Below, piece after piece: positions 17,844-27,711 of a stretch of DNA of 64,000 bases. The DNA comes from Gynuella sp050296195 (GTDB lineage Bacteria > Pseudomonadota > Gammaproteobacteria > Pseudomonadales > Natronospirillaceae). The position numbers were made by a program, and so were the translations under genes. A model generated the notes under the pieces. That model searched no databases and was not told where the DNA came from. It saw only the letters and a list, made by a program, of their open reading frames with translations. The DNA is taken from the NCBI RefSeq assembly GCF_050296195.1, contig NZ_JBNKRB010000063.1; one strand, given 5' to 3'. Position 1 is the stretch's first letter; every line of letters begins with the position of its first letter.

Positions 17844-18889
17844 TAAAACGCTTCCTCAAACGACACAACCGTACCGATATCCTCGCCATCCACCAGTGCC
17901 AGATCAACCCTAAAATTCAAACGAGTACCTTTGGCAAGGTTGTATCGAACCCCGATACCCGTGGCATTATGGAAACGATCCACACCAAACTTGCTGAAAT
18001 CAGGAGCCACCTGGGCAAAATCAGAAAACAGATCCATCCCCCAGCGATCAGAAAATACCCAACGGAGCTCACCCTGAACACCGATTAATTCATAATCAGC
18101 AAACTTTGCGCTGTCTGCACCACGCAGAATACTGGACCCTTCGGGGGCCGGCAGCATGTTAAAAGGGGTGTCATCAGTCGCTGTGATGTAAGTTGCTTTG
18201 AACGCCAGGGTGGAATCGCTCAATACCGGTACATACTGCATGGCAGCAACTTCACTGATCATGAATTGCTCAGCACTACCAAGCGCAGAGAAATATCCGG
18301 TAGAACCTGCCTCAAACTTCTGTCCTGACCTTGGGAAATCCCGTGAATCCGTTTTATCCCAAGTCAAGGTTGCACCAAGACCATGATAGAAGCCACCATC
18401 ACTCCCAGGTGTTTGATCATTGATCAGGTTGTTATCGTCATCAGAACTGATGTCGCTCCATTGCAGAGTCCATTGCAGTTTCAGCCATAATTCGCTGACC
18501 AAACGCTGATCAAAAGATAACCGCACTACTTCATTGGTTGCCTCATATTCCTCTTCCAACTTGGGTTCACTATTGCCGTTTTCATAATAAGTGCCTGGCC
18601 AATAGTTCAGACCAAATCCGGCAGTCACACTCTGATTGGCATTTAACCACCAGGTCGGCCAAACCTGTGCCATATACATACCTTCTGATGTACCACTGAC
18701 CAGAAATGAATAGCGATTGCCTGGAACGTCTTCTTCGTCAGATGCTTCCAGCTTAGTGGCATACAGGCCAAGCATGAATCCTGTTTCCGGCGCATTTGCA
18801 ACAACAGGCAACCATATCCATTGATCCTTGTCTGCCCTGCTGTTCACCGCCAGACATAACAACATTAATACCAGTATCGCTTTAAGCAT
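17843..18889 (-). CDS. Omp85/BamA-like outer-membrane beta-barrel protein
   Basis: This 348-residue protein has a signal peptide (cleavage after NSRA) and alternating beta strands. The Omp85 surface-antigen signature appears as WDKTDSRDFPRSGQKFEAG, with a late RGADSAKF motif and the C-terminal Phe (VSFEEAF) needed for barrel assembly. It lacks POTRA domains, so it is a barrel-only member whose cargo or function is unknown. It is translationally coupled to the downstream ion channel, a conserved-looking pair worth comparing across genomes. Confidence 0.75.
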   Translation of the reverse strand: MLKAILVLMLLCLAVNSRADKDQWIWLPVVANAPETGFMLGLYATKLEASDEEDVPGNRYSFLVSGTSEGMYMAQVWPTWWLNANQSVTAGFGLNYWPGTYYENGNSEPKLEEEYEATNEVVRLSFDQRLVSELWLKLQWTLQWSDISSDDDNNLINDQTPGSDGGFYHGLGATLTWDKTDSRDFPRSGQKFEAGSTGYFSALGSAEQFMISEVAAMQYVPVLSDSTLAFKATYITATDDTPFNMLPAPEGSSILRGADSAKFADYELIGVQGELRWVFSDRWGMDLFSDFAQVAPDFSKFGVDRFHNATGIGVRYNLAKGTRLNFRVDLALVDGEDIGTVVSFEEAF

Positions 18890-18993
18890 CGTAGTCCTCT
18901 CGATAATTTCCAGTTTTTGATTGGGTATTCAGTGAAGATTAAATCTATACTGCAAGTAATAGAAAAATTAAGCCGCAACCTTATTGGAATTAC

Positions 18994-19581
18994 ATGCAAG
19001 AGTTCAACTTAATCCTTCAGTTTTATGGCGATGATCTGCTTGTACAGGAAAATGGCCTGGTCGCACGGTTGACTCAATATATTCAACAAACCCAGCCAAA
19101 CTGTATTGTTTACAATCAGGGAATTAAACATGAAACCACTTCCCAGTTACGACAAAGATTCGCAGATGAGGCCATCCGTCGTTGGGTTCCTGAAGCCGAT
19201 AACCGGATAGTTTTTTGTTACGGCCTTAATGACTGCAGCACAGATCCGGACAACCCTGGCATACTACTGCGTGAAACCATGGAAAATACCCAACACTTAT
19301 TACATGCCTGTAAAGGCAAGTTTCGGGTATTTATGTTAGGGATTCCCTGTGTCTATGACCCTGCCTACAATGCCAGAGTCAAGAAACTGAACCAATGGCT
19401 CGGAGAACTGTGCAACAAAACCCGCACACCTTATATATCATTGTTCGATGCCACTGATCGTGATCCTATCTACAAACGTGAACTGGGACAGACCGACCGA
19501 ATCTGCCCCGGCAGTCGCGGCACTGACAGACTGCTCGACCTGCTTAGGAATGATCGGCTATGGTGGTTTGCAAAAGACTAG
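18994..19581 (+). CDS. SGNH-hydrolase-fold protein lacking catalytic Ser and His
   Basis: This 195-residue protein has the block layout of GDSL/SGNH esterases: block I YGDDLL, block II with Gly in YNQGIKHETT, block III GLND, and a C-terminal block V. The nucleophilic Ser of block I is Asp (GDD for GDS), and the block V DxxH is DRIC, so both key catalytic residues are missing. It may be an inactive binding or scaffold relative. No signal peptide is visible. Its 3' end overlaps the convergent plsC-like gene by 38 nt. Confidence 0.7.
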   Translation: MQEFNLILQFYGDDLLVQENGLVARLTQYIQQTQPNCIVYNQGIKHETTSQLRQRFADEAIRRWVPEADNRIVFCYGLNDCSTDPDNPGILLRETMENTQHLLHACKGKFRVFMLGIPCVYDPAYNARVKKLNQWLGELCNKTRTPYISLFDATDRDPIYKRELGQTDRICPGSRGTDRLLDLLRNDRLWWFAKD

Positions 19582-20287
19582 TCACCTGTTGCTGCGCTTC
19601 CTGTGCCAGCTCCTTACGCTGCTTTGCAGCCGCCGGAATGGCATGGCCCACTTGAATCACCACATCAATCGCAGGTGTCTGCAACAATCCCCAGAGATTG
19701 GCAGCCAGACTCTGATCGCCCAAGTACGGAACAGTCGGATGCGGCTGGGGTTCATGCAGATAAAACAGTGCCACCGGCAGCACCGGAACTCCAGATTCTA
19801 TGGCCGCAGCAAACAGACGTGGGTGAAACCGATGAACTTCGGTACCAGCATAGGTGGTACCTTCCGGGAAAAACAGCACATATGAGCCTTTGGACACCCT
19901 GTCAGCCATAGCCCGACTGATTGCGGCAGACTGATCCCCACCTCTGGGCAAAAACAGAGTGCCGGCACTTCTGGCCAGCGTCCCCACCACGGGCCACTTT
20001 GCCACTTCAGCCTTACTCACAAAATAAGTATGAAAACGGGAACCCAGCACAATGATATCCAGCCAGGAGATATGATTGCTAACCATCAGGCCACTGAGGG
20101 CACCTGGAGTCCCTACCACACGCACACGTACCCGCAGAATACGCAACAGGTTACGATGCCACCAACCGGCCAGCTTTAAGATACTGGTTTCCGCTAACCA
20201 GGGAACAGTGGTGATCGATAACAACAGCCCTAACAGACACCATACAACCAGCAATGGCGATTTAATGGCAAAACGAACCAACCCCAT
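19544..20287 (-). CDS. plsC: 1-acyl-sn-glycerol-3-phosphate acyltransferase (PlsC family)
   Basis: This 247-residue membrane-associated acyltransferase adds the second acyl chain in phosphatidic acid synthesis. It has a hydrophobic N-terminal anchor, the catalytic NHxxxxD motif (NHISWLDI) and the substrate motif FPEGTTYAGTEV. The genome may contain several paralogues, so the primary PlsC role is not certain. It is convergent with the SGNH-like gene. Confidence 0.85.
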   Translation of the reverse strand: MGLVRFAIKSPLLVVWCLLGLLLSITTVPWLAETSILKLAGWWHRNLLRILRVRVRVVGTPGALSGLMVSNHISWLDIIVLGSRFHTYFVSKAEVAKWPVVGTLARSAGTLFLPRGGDQSAAISRAMADRVSKGSYVLFFPEGTTYAGTEVHRFHPRLFAAAIESGVPVLPVALFYLHEPQPHPTVPYLGDQSLAANLWGLLQTPAIDVVIQVGHAIPAAAKQRKELAQEAQQQVTSLLQTTIADHS

Positions 20288-20424
20288 ACAACATTTCCTT
20301 CTCCCAAACCTGAGCGCATAGTAACGTTAACCGAACCAATGACAATAGTGATCGCATAACTATATTCAGTATCGAGAATCTGATATCTTCGCGCCTTCTA
20401 GTTAGCCACAGATTCGTCAAGTTT

Positions 20425-21435
20425 ATGAGTAAACAGATTGTTCTGACCGGGATCACTACAACCGGCATTCCCCACCTGGGCAATTATGCCGGCGCCATCC
20501 GCCCGGCCATCGAAACCGCCCAGAAAGACAATGTTGAGTCCTACTATTTCATGGCCGATTACCACGCGCTGATCAAATGCCATGATCCGGTACGGGTAAA
20601 GGAATCCACCAAGGCCATTGCAGCGACCTGGCTGGCCTGCGGACTCGATCCGGAAAAAGTCTTTTTTTACCGGCAATCCAATATTCCCGAAATTCTTGAA
20701 CTGAACTGGCTGCTGACCTGCGTAACCGCAAAAGGTCTTATGAATCGTGCTCACGCTTATAAAGCCGCAGTACAGGAAAATGTGGACAACGATGATGTCG
20801 ACCCGGACAAGGGCGTAACCATGGGACTGTTCAGTTATCCAGTGCTGATGTCTGCAGACATTCTGATGTTTAACGCTCACAAAGTGCCAGTCGGTAAAGA
20901 CCAGATCCAGCACTTGGAAATGTGCCGCGATATTGCTGCCCGGTTTAATCATATTTTCGGTGAGACATTCAACTTGCCAGAAGTGGTGGTACAGGAAAAT
21001 TCCATGGTATTGCCAGGGCTGGATGGTCGAAAAATGAGCAAGAGCTATAACAACACCATTCCATTGTTTGAAGACGAGAAAAAATTCCGCAAACTGATCA
21101 ACAAAATCGTCACTAATTCGCTGGAACCTGGTGAGCCCAAGGATCCTGGTAGCTGTAACCTGTTTGCCATCTTTTCAGCATTTGCCACACCGGCGGAAAT
21201 CGCCACCAAACGGCAACAGTATGCAGATGGCATTGGCTGGGGTGACGCTAAAAAACAACTGTTTGAATATCTCAATGAGATGCTGGCAGCAAAACGGCAA
21301 ACCTACAATGAACTGATGGCCAATCCAGACTACATCGAAGCCACTCTTAGTAAGGGAGAAGCCAAAGCCCGGGAAAAAGCAGCAGTATTACTGGCAAAAG
21401 CCAAAAAAGCTGTCGGTATTGCTCCAATCAACTAA
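20425..21435 (+). CDS. trpS: tryptophanyl-tRNA synthetase
   Basis: This class I aminoacyl-tRNA synthetase charges tRNA-Trp. The 336-residue protein shows the HIGH-like motif (TGIPHLGNYAG) near the N-terminus and KMSKS (GRKMSKSYNN) near residue 205. Length fits the bacterial TrpRS family. It starts MSKQIVLTGIT and is followed 47 nt later by a glycosyltransferase gene. Confidence 0.95.
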   Translation: MSKQIVLTGITTTGIPHLGNYAGAIRPAIETAQKDNVESYYFMADYHALIKCHDPVRVKESTKAIAATWLACGLDPEKVFFYRQSNIPEILELNWLLTCVTAKGLMNRAHAYKAAVQENVDNDDVDPDKGVTMGLFSYPVLMSADILMFNAHKVPVGKDQIQHLEMCRDIAARFNHIFGETFNLPEVVVQENSMVLPGLDGRKMSKSYNNTIPLFEDEKKFRKLINKIVTNSLEPGEPKDPGSCNLFAIFSAFATPAEIATKRQQYADGIGWGDAKKQLFEYLNEMLAAKRQTYNELMANPDYIEATLSKGEAKAREKAAVLLAKAKKAVGIAPIN

Positions 21436-21482
21436 CCAATTGTTCAGGTCTGGATCCGCTCCGGGCCTGATTATTCATACCC

Positions 21483-22703
21483 ATGTTATTTAACACTGCT
21501 CTCCTAATAGGCAAGAACTGGCCGGAATCACGCTCCAGTGCTGCCGGTACCCGGACATTACAGATCCTCTCTGACCTGCAGTCCTGCTCACACAACGTCC
21601 ATTTTGCCAGCGCCGCCAAAGCCGGTGAGTTCTCCGATGCTCTGCCAGGCATCCACTGTAGCGACATCGAAATGAACTCAGAGTCTTTTGATCAGTGGCT
21701 GATTCAACTGAATCCCGATATTGTTATTTTCGACCGTTTTATGACTGAAGAACAATTCAGTTGGCGGGTTCGGCAACAATGTCCGGACGCGATCAGGGTT
21801 CTGGATACCAGCGACATACACAGCCTGCGTCATATGCGGGAACAAACCCATAAGAGCAGTCAGCCCACTTCACTCAACAATGACATCGCGTTTCGGGAAA
21901 TTGCCGCCATTTTGCGCAGCGACCTGACTCTGATCATTTCTGACTATGAAATAGCCTGGCTACAGTCACAGTTTCAGCTATCCAAAGCGCTGTTGTTACA
22001 CCTGCCATTTGCGGCACAATCGCTGCCGGCCTCAGAGCTACCAAGCTATCAACAAAGGCATCATATCTGCTTTATTGGCGGCTTTTTGCATGCACCAAAC
22101 ATTGATGCTGTGGAATGGTTGTATCAGGATATCTGGCCACTGATTTCCTCGCAGATACCAGATGTAGAATGCCATATTTATGGGGCCTATATACCAGCAC
22201 GCATACAACAGTTGCACCAGCCATCCAAACGATTCCTGGTCAAAGGCCGCATGGATTCCATCGACCACGGACTACCCACTTACCGGATCAACCTGGCGCC
22301 ATTACGCTTCGGTGCGGGCAATAAAGGCAAAGTGATCGATGGATTCAGGACCGGTACTCCGAACATTCTTACCGCAATTGCCGCTGAGGGCATGAATGGT
22401 GACCAGACTTGGGAACTTCCTCCCGCCGATACCGCCGCTGTATTTGCCCGACAAATTCTGGATGTCTATCAACACCCAGAACTCTGGCAACGGGTACAGC
22501 AACAAGGTTATGAGGTTTTGCGTGCGGTCAATCTTCCTGAAAATTTGAACTCACGACTGGTTCAACGGCTAGCAAGTGTGAAACAACACCTGACGACCAT
22601 CAGAGAACAGAATTTTTATGGCAACCTGTTATGGCAGGCGCAGTTTCGTGCGACAGAGTTTATGGGAAGATGGATAGAAGCCAAAAACCGAAATAAGTCC
22701 TGA
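21483..22703 (+). CDS. glycosyltransferase, GT-B fold
   Basis: This 406-residue cytoplasmic protein has a two-Rossmann GT-B layout. The N-terminal part contains a glycine-poor LLIGKNWPESRSSAAGTR loop. The C-terminal half has CFIGGFLHAPNIDAVEWL and the donor-site segment APLRFGAGNKGKVIDGF, matching the GT1/GT4-type KVIEA-like region of family 1 glycosyltransferases. Donor and acceptor are unknown. It ends 8 nt before a strong terminator and is probably co-transcribed with trpS or read from its own promoter. Confidence 0.75.
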   Translation: MLFNTALLIGKNWPESRSSAAGTRTLQILSDLQSCSHNVHFASAAKAGEFSDALPGIHCSDIEMNSESFDQWLIQLNPDIVIFDRFMTEEQFSWRVRQQCPDAIRVLDTSDIHSLRHMREQTHKSSQPTSLNNDIAFREIAAILRSDLTLIISDYEIAWLQSQFQLSKALLLHLPFAAQSLPASELPSYQQRHHICFIGGFLHAPNIDAVEWLYQDIWPLISSQIPDVECHIYGAYIPARIQQLHQPSKRFLVKGRMDSIDHGLPTYRINLAPLRFGAGNKGKVIDGFRTGTPNILTAIAAEGMNGDQTWELPPADTAAVFARQILDVYQHPELWQRVQQQGYEVLRAVNLPENLNSRLVQRLASVKQHLTTIREQNFYGNLLWQAQFRATEFMGRWIEAKNRNKS

Positions 22704-22710
22704 CAAAAAC

Positions 22711-22742
22711 AAAAAAGCGAAACCGGATGGTTTCGCTTTTTT
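22711..22742. terminator. bidirectional Rho-independent terminator
   Basis: AAAAAAGCGAAACC, the loop GGAT and GGTTTCGCTTTTTT form a 14-bp perfect stem with A-tract and T-tract on opposite sides. It serves the glycosyltransferase gene on the plus strand and proV on the minus strand. Confidence 0.92.
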
Positions 22743-22756
22743 CAGATGCATAACGA

Positions 22757-24007
22757 TTATTTTTTTTCAGGCTCAACCACCTGCTTTTGATCAACCTCAT
22801 CTGCATCATTCTCATCTTTCTCTGTTCCATCAGAGAAAATATCGGCTACACGGCTACGCTCAAGTTCACCCTTGAGATTTCCGTCAGTATCGACCACCGG
22901 CAGCGAGTAAGAGGATTCAAGTGTGTCTGGTATAACCCGTTCAATAATGTCACCAGGCGCCACTGTTGGCAGCTCCTCATATGCATCTTCGCCGAGCCTG
23001 CCAGCGCCTCCCTGGTTGCCACGACATTGCTCAAGCGATTCCTGAGTCACAAACCCTTGATAACCCTCTTCTGTAACATGGTAACCATATTCGCTTTTGA
23101 ACTGCTTCATCTGCACCAACGCTTCTTCGATAGTTTCGGCTGAGATCCGATAAGGTGCAGGTTTCATGACAGTCTCAACAGTCAGCGCTCTGGCCCGGTT
23201 TACGTCTTTGACGAACGCTTCCACATAAGGTGTCGCCGGATGCAGCAGAATCTCATCGGGAGTCCCCTGTTGATCAAGTACCCCGTCTTTCAATATTGCT
23301 ATCCGATCGCCGAGCCGCAATGCCTCATCAAGATCATGAGTAATGAAGATGATGGTTTTGTGCAGCTTCTGCTGTAACTCAATGAGCTGATCCTGCATTT
23401 CACTGCGAATCAACGGGTCCAGTGCTGAAAATGCTTCATCCATTAACAGAATTTCAGCATCGGTACACAGGGCTCTGGCCAGTCCTACACGCTGTTGCTG
23501 ACCACCTGACAGCTGTGACGGATACTGCTGTTCATACCCTGCCAAACCAACCGTTTCCAGCCACTGCTTTGCCTTCTCGGTACGGTTGTTTTTATCAACT
23601 CTCTGCACCGCCAGACCATAGGCAACATTCTCAATGACAGTTCGATGCGGCATAAGGCCAAAGCGCTGAAACACCATCGACATTTTATGACGCCGAAACT
23701 CCTGCAACTCTTTTCTTGAAAGCTGCATGACATCCGTATCTTCAACCCGAATGACCCCTTGGGTCGGATCAATCAGACGATTAAAGTGGCGGATCAGTGT
23801 CGATTTGCCAGAACCAGACAGTCCCATAATGACAAAAATCTCACCTTTTTTAATACTCAGGTTAATGTCCCTCAATCCCAGAGTATGACCCGTCTCGGCC
23901 AGAATCTGCTCCTTGCTTTTGCCTTCCATGACCATAGGCATGATCGCTTCCGGGCGTTCACCAAAAATCTTATACAATCCCTCTATCCGAATCATCGCCT
24001 CATCCAT
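22757..24007 (-). CDS. proV: glycine betaine/proline ABC transporter ATP-binding protein
   Basis: This 416-residue ATPase belongs to an osmoprotectant importer. It shows Walker A GLSGSGKST, the signature LSGGQQQRVGLARAL and Walker B EILLMDEAFSALDP. C-terminal CBS-like sequence (about 275-390), as in ProV/OpuAA, senses ionic strength in characterised homologues. An unusually acidic tail (DGTEKDENDADEVD) follows. It overlaps proW by 8 nt and is the last gene of the proXWV operon. Confidence 0.93.
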   Translation of the reverse strand: MDEAMIRIEGLYKIFGERPEAIMPMVMEGKSKEQILAETGHTLGLRDINLSIKKGEIFVIMGLSGSGKSTLIRHFNRLIDPTQGVIRVEDTDVMQLSRKELQEFRRHKMSMVFQRFGLMPHRTVIENVAYGLAVQRVDKNNRTEKAKQWLETVGLAGYEQQYPSQLSGGQQQRVGLARALCTDAEILLMDEAFSALDPLIRSEMQDQLIELQQKLHKTIIFITHDLDEALRLGDRIAILKDGVLDQQGTPDEILLHPATPYVEAFVKDVNRARALTVETVMKPAPYRISAETIEEALVQMKQFKSEYGYHVTEEGYQGFVTQESLEQCRGNQGGAGRLGEDAYEELPTVAPGDIIERVIPDTLESSYSLPVVDTDGNLKGELERSRVADIFSDGTEKDENDADEVDQKQVVEPEKK

Positions 24008-24899
24008 TTTTTATCCCCCCAAGATGAGCCTGGGTACGCTTGGCATAAGCCTGGGAAATCCGGTCAAACACTATGGCCAGGACCACAATTGCAAGCCCGT
24101 TCAACATGCCCAAGGTGAAATACTGATTGGTAATTGCCTTAAGCACTGGCTGCCCAAGACCCTTCACTCCAATCATTGAGGCAATCACGACCATAGACAA
24201 GGCCATCATGATCGTCTGATTAATACCAGCCATAATGGTTGGCATGGCAAGTGGGATCTGGACCCCAAGTAAACGCTGCATCGGACTGGCCCCGTAAGCC
24301 GTCGCGGCCTCCATCACTTCGGCATCCACCAGCCGGATTCCGAGGTTGGTCAGGCGGATAATCGGAGGAATTGCATAGATAACCACAGCAATTACTCCAG
24401 GCACCTTACCGATCCCCAACAACATAACCACCGGAATCAGATAAACAAATCCCGGCAGGGTTTGCATGATATCGAGCAATGGTGTCACGATCATCTGTGT
24501 ACGATCTGAACGGGACATCAGGATTCCTACAGGAAGACCAATGAGCAGAGCCAGTATAGTACTGACAATAATGATACTCATGGTTCGCATGGTATCTTCC
24601 CACATACCAAAATAACCAATCAGTAAAAAAGAAACAACGACTCCCAGACACAGCTTCCATGAGCGGCTGGCAAAGTACGCAAGTGCAGTAATACAAAGAA
24701 GAACAATCCACCAGGGAGTGTTGAGCAATAGCTTTTCAAACCAGACCAGAAAAGCTAATAGGGGATCAAAAAAAGATTCTATGGCATCACCGTATGCCCT
24801 AGAGAAACTACGAAAACCTTCGTCCAACGTTTTTCGGATCGCCAGAAGGTCGGTACGCGACATCTCCGGAAAACGGGTTAACCATGATGAGTCTGCCAT
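24000..24899 (-). CDS. proW: glycine betaine/proline ABC transporter permease
   Basis: This 299-residue inner-membrane permease has an amphipathic N-terminal extension, then about six helices and the EAA-type loop (EAATAYGASPMQRLLGVQIPL) that docks on the ATPase. It overlaps proV and is 75 nt downstream of proX. Confidence 0.93.
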   Translation of the reverse strand: MADSSWLTRFPEMSRTDLLAIRKTLDEGFRSFSRAYGDAIESFFDPLLAFLVWFEKLLLNTPWWIVLLCITALAYFASRSWKLCLGVVVSFLLIGYFGMWEDTMRTMSIIIVSTILALLIGLPVGILMSRSDRTQMIVTPLLDIMQTLPGFVYLIPVVMLLGIGKVPGVIAVVIYAIPPIIRLTNLGIRLVDAEVMEAATAYGASPMQRLLGVQIPLAMPTIMAGINQTIMMALSMVVIASMIGVKGLGQPVLKAITNQYFTLGMLNGLAIVVLAIVFDRISQAYAKRTQAHLGGIKNG

Positions 24900-24974
24900 A
24901 TGGATACCTCTTGTTTATGACTGTAACAAATATCGGCCACCTCCACAGGTGGCCGGGAAACACTCATAAATAAA

Positions 24975-25961
24975 CTAGAGAGCATCGCTGACTTTTTTGG
25001 CAACGTCGGCTGAAACCCAAGGTTTCCAGACGTCCTGATAATTGGTCAGGAATTGATACATGGCAGTTTCCCCATCGGCCTGATTATCTTCCATCCAGGC
25101 CAGCAGCTCGTTCATCAAGGCATTAGTGTATGAGCGCTTGGCCAGATAAGCGTAGGCATCAGGAGCCTGAGAGGCAAAACTTTCTGTCGTAACGGTTTGT
25201 ACCAGAGAAGGTGGGTACATAGTGACTTTTGGATTCTCACAGGTATCCTTGCTGGTACAGTTGATGAATTCTTCCTTATCAACACCAGAACCCAAGTCCA
25301 CTTTCACCATTTTGTACTTACCAAGAACAGACGTGGGTGCCCAATAATACCCAAACCAGCCTTCTTTACGCTCATAAGCCTTGGCAATGGAACCTGCCAA
25401 ACCAGCACCTGATCCTGGATCAATCTGATCAAAACCGTAGTCCGCCAGTTTAAGCGCCTTAAACAGATGATTGGCTGATATCTGGCAATTCCACCCGGCC
25501 GGACAACCATAAAACGCATGGCGCTCGTCATCTTCCGGATTTTCGAACAAATCTGCATGTTTGATCACCCCTTCAATGGTGGCAATTTCAGGGTACTTGT
25601 CGACCAGGTACTCAGGTACCCAAAAACCTTCTTCACCACCGTCAGACAGCGATTTACCAGCATAACGAAGGCGCTTCTCCGCAACCCCGCGGTCCAGTGC
25701 GTCTTTCATGGAATTGCTCCACATTTCCGGGGCAATGTCCGGCTCACCTTTCTCTATCATGGACGTTCCGGTCGGCATGGTGTCGCCCGGTACGATTTCA
25801 GCATTACAGCCGTAACCATGTTCGAGGATAAAACGATCGACATTAGCCATTAGGGTCGCTGAACTCCAGTTCATATCAGCAATCGTCACCTTGCCACAAG
25901 CAGCCTGTGCCTGTGAAAATCCAATCACTAGCGCAAGCGCTACCACAACTCTGATATTCAT
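24975..25961 (-). CDS. proX: glycine betaine/proline ABC transporter substrate-binding protein
   Basis: This 328-residue periplasmic binding protein of the OpuAC/ProX family captures quaternary-ammonium osmolytes. I choose the ATG at 25961, which follows GGAG by 5 nt and gives a signal peptide MNIRVVVALALVIGFSQAQA; a longer frame from 25988 would bury it. Aromatic residues for a ligand cage are plentiful (EMWSNSMKD, GWFGYYWAPT). Here proX is first in the operon, whereas E. coli has proVWX order. A divergent MarR-family gene lies upstream. Confidence 0.92.
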   Translation of the reverse strand: MNIRVVVALALVIGFSQAQAACGKVTIADMNWSSATLMANVDRFILEHGYGCNAEIVPGDTMPTGTSMIEKGEPDIAPEMWSNSMKDALDRGVAEKRLRYAGKSLSDGGEEGFWVPEYLVDKYPEIATIEGVIKHADLFENPEDDERHAFYGCPAGWNCQISANHLFKALKLADYGFDQIDPGSGAGLAGSIAKAYERKEGWFGYYWAPTSVLGKYKMVKVDLGSGVDKEEFINCTSKDTCENPKVTMYPPSLVQTVTTESFASQAPDAYAYLAKRSYTNALMNELLAWMEDNQADGETAMYQFLTNYQDVWKPWVSADVAKKVSDAL

Positions 25962-26092
25962 AACAACTCCGATATTACGATTTGACACTCTTTTTAAGCA
26001 TACACATCTAATATTTTGAGTTCAAATCAATAACTTAGAAGCTCTCACTGGAAAACCCGCATATATCCATCTGGAAATTTCAAAATTCGCGT

Positions 26093-26098
26093 TATAAT
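26093..26098 (+). promoter_or_regulatory. -10 element of the marR-type gene
   Basis: A perfect TATAAT lies 30 nt upstream of the MarR-family start codon. The 166-bp intergenic region also carries the divergent proX promoter. No clear -35 hexamer is visible 17 nt upstream. Confidence 0.5.
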
Positions 26099-26127
26099 AA
26101 AGGCGAAATCAAAGGTTATAGGAAGGT

Positions 26128-26607
26128 ATGGAACAAAGTATATATTGGCAGGAGGTTCTGATATCCCTGCGGCGAATTATCCGGGCCACCGACTTGCAGT
26201 CAAAACGTATCGTGAAAGCATGCGGCCTGACGATCCCACAGGTTATGGTGCTACGCGCCATTGAAGAGCTGGGGGATGTAACTGTTAAGCGGATATCAGA
26301 CGGAGTATCGTTAAGCCAGGCAACCGTGACCACTATTCTGAATCGGCTGGAATCTCGGCATTTGATTGAAAGGGTCCGCGGCAATGCCGATCGTCGAATA
26401 GTCAATGCCCGTCTCACTGCTGACGGGCATGAAATACTCAGAACCGTGCCACCGCTATTGCACGAGGAGTTCATCAACAAGTTTGAAAACCTGAATGAGT
26501 GGGAGAAAACCCAGATTCTGTCCTCCCTTCAAAGAGTGGGATCCATGATGGATGCAGAATCTCTGGATGCATCGCCACTATTGGATATCGATATTCCTGG
26601 TCGCTAA
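26128..26607 (+). CDS. MarR-family transcriptional regulator
   Basis: This 159-residue winged-helix regulator has the wHTH core (VKRISDGVSLSQATVTTILNRLE) and wing (GNADRRIVNARLT) flanked by dimerisation helices. GGAAGG lies upstream of the ATG. Its divergent position against proXWV suggests it may control osmolyte uptake, as related regulators of glycine betaine genes do elsewhere; this is inferred from position only. Confidence 0.88.
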   Translation: MEQSIYWQEVLISLRRIIRATDLQSKRIVKACGLTIPQVMVLRAIEELGDVTVKRISDGVSLSQATVTTILNRLESRHLIERVRGNADRRIVNARLTADGHEILRTVPPLLHEEFINKFENLNEWEKTQILSSLQRVGSMMDAESLDASPLLDIDIPGR

Positions 26608-26632
26608 GCTGTTCATTTTGAACAGCTTTTTT
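26607..26632 (+). terminator. Rho-independent terminator of the marR-type gene
   Basis: AGCTGTTCA, the loop TTT and TGAACAGCT form a 9-bp stem, followed by TTTTT. The stem begins at the last base of the gene's stop codon. Confidence 0.9.
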
Positions 26633-26835
26633 CCGCATATTTCTTTCACATCAAATGATTTGAGCACAATAGATTGATAGCCGGAACATACAATTGAGAA
26701 AGAAAGAATGAAGACATCCTTGTTTCAGACATCTCATGAGAATGATCCAGCACAACGATTCCGGACCCGAATATTTCAATCAACCGGGCAGCCTATTAAA
26801 CTGCCACGGTTTCATGGCTACTGAAGAGAACCATC

Positions 26836-27423
26836 TTGAAGTCCCAACCCTTGACCAAACGCCAGCAACAGGCTTTACAAACCCGACAGCATATTTACCG
26901 GGTTGGTCTGAGTCTGATGGAAAAAAAAGGTTATCACGGCACCACAATTGAACAGATCAGCAAAGCGGCAAATGTGTCGGTTGGCGCCTTTTACCATCAC
27001 TTTCAATCGAAAGAAGACATTCTGTCGCAGCTGTATCACGATGCCGACGACTACTTCGAGAACACCGTCAGCCAGCAATTGACTGCCACTACAGCAATGG
27101 AAAGAGTTGTTCAGTATTTTGGTTGTTACGCCGGTTACAACATCCGCATGGGTGTGGATACTATGAAAGTGCTGTACCACGCGGAGAACAAATGGTTCCT
27201 GAAAAAACACCGTACTATGCAGGAAATACTGCTGACAGTGATCCGACAAGGACAACAAAGCCGTGAACTCAGCTCGCAACAGAGCGCTGAGCAAATTGCC
27301 GAATTCCTATTCATCGCGGCACGAGGCGTCGTTTTCAACTGGTGCCTACAGGACGGAAATTATGATCTCCAGCAACAGATGAAGTACTACATGGGGCAAC
27401 TCGTCACCCTCTTCGACAACTGA
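26836..27423 (+). CDS. TetR-family transcriptional regulator
   Basis: This 195-residue regulator has an N-terminal HTH (TTIEQISKAANVSVGAFYHHF) and an all-helical ligand-binding domain. The start appears to be TTG at 26836 (MKSQPLTKRQQQAL), with GAAGAG upstream; no in-frame ATG lies between it and the HTH region. It is followed in the same direction by an enoate-reductase-like gene, a likely target, with the ligand perhaps an unsaturated acid or CoA ester (inference). Confidence 0.87.
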   Translation: MKSQPLTKRQQQALQTRQHIYRVGLSLMEKKGYHGTTIEQISKAANVSVGAFYHHFQSKEDILSQLYHDADDYFENTVSQQLTATTAMERVVQYFGCYAGYNIRMGVDTMKVLYHAENKWFLKKHRTMQEILLTVIRQGQQSRELSSQQSAEQIAEFLFIAARGVVFNWCLQDGNYDLQQQMKYYMGQLVTLFDN

Positions 27424-27711
27424 TTGCTCCGACCCACACCACCTGCTGCACAATAATATTTCTACTGTGATTGATGGAGGTCAGCTTCTCCACCGTAAAA
27501 TCGCGCTACCTTTTTAACCGAATAGATTCGGTGAATCGGTTCGCAGACTGTAGCAAGCAGAGAAAGACCAGTAACAAGCGGCTCCATCGCACTATCCGTT
27601 TTCAGGGGCAGCATTTAAGCAGATTTATCACTGCACTCCACACCGGTCATAAACAACAGTCTGAGCAGTAACGGGTTCGAATACAGTTTTTTTCTTTTGA
27701 GCAGGTGATGT

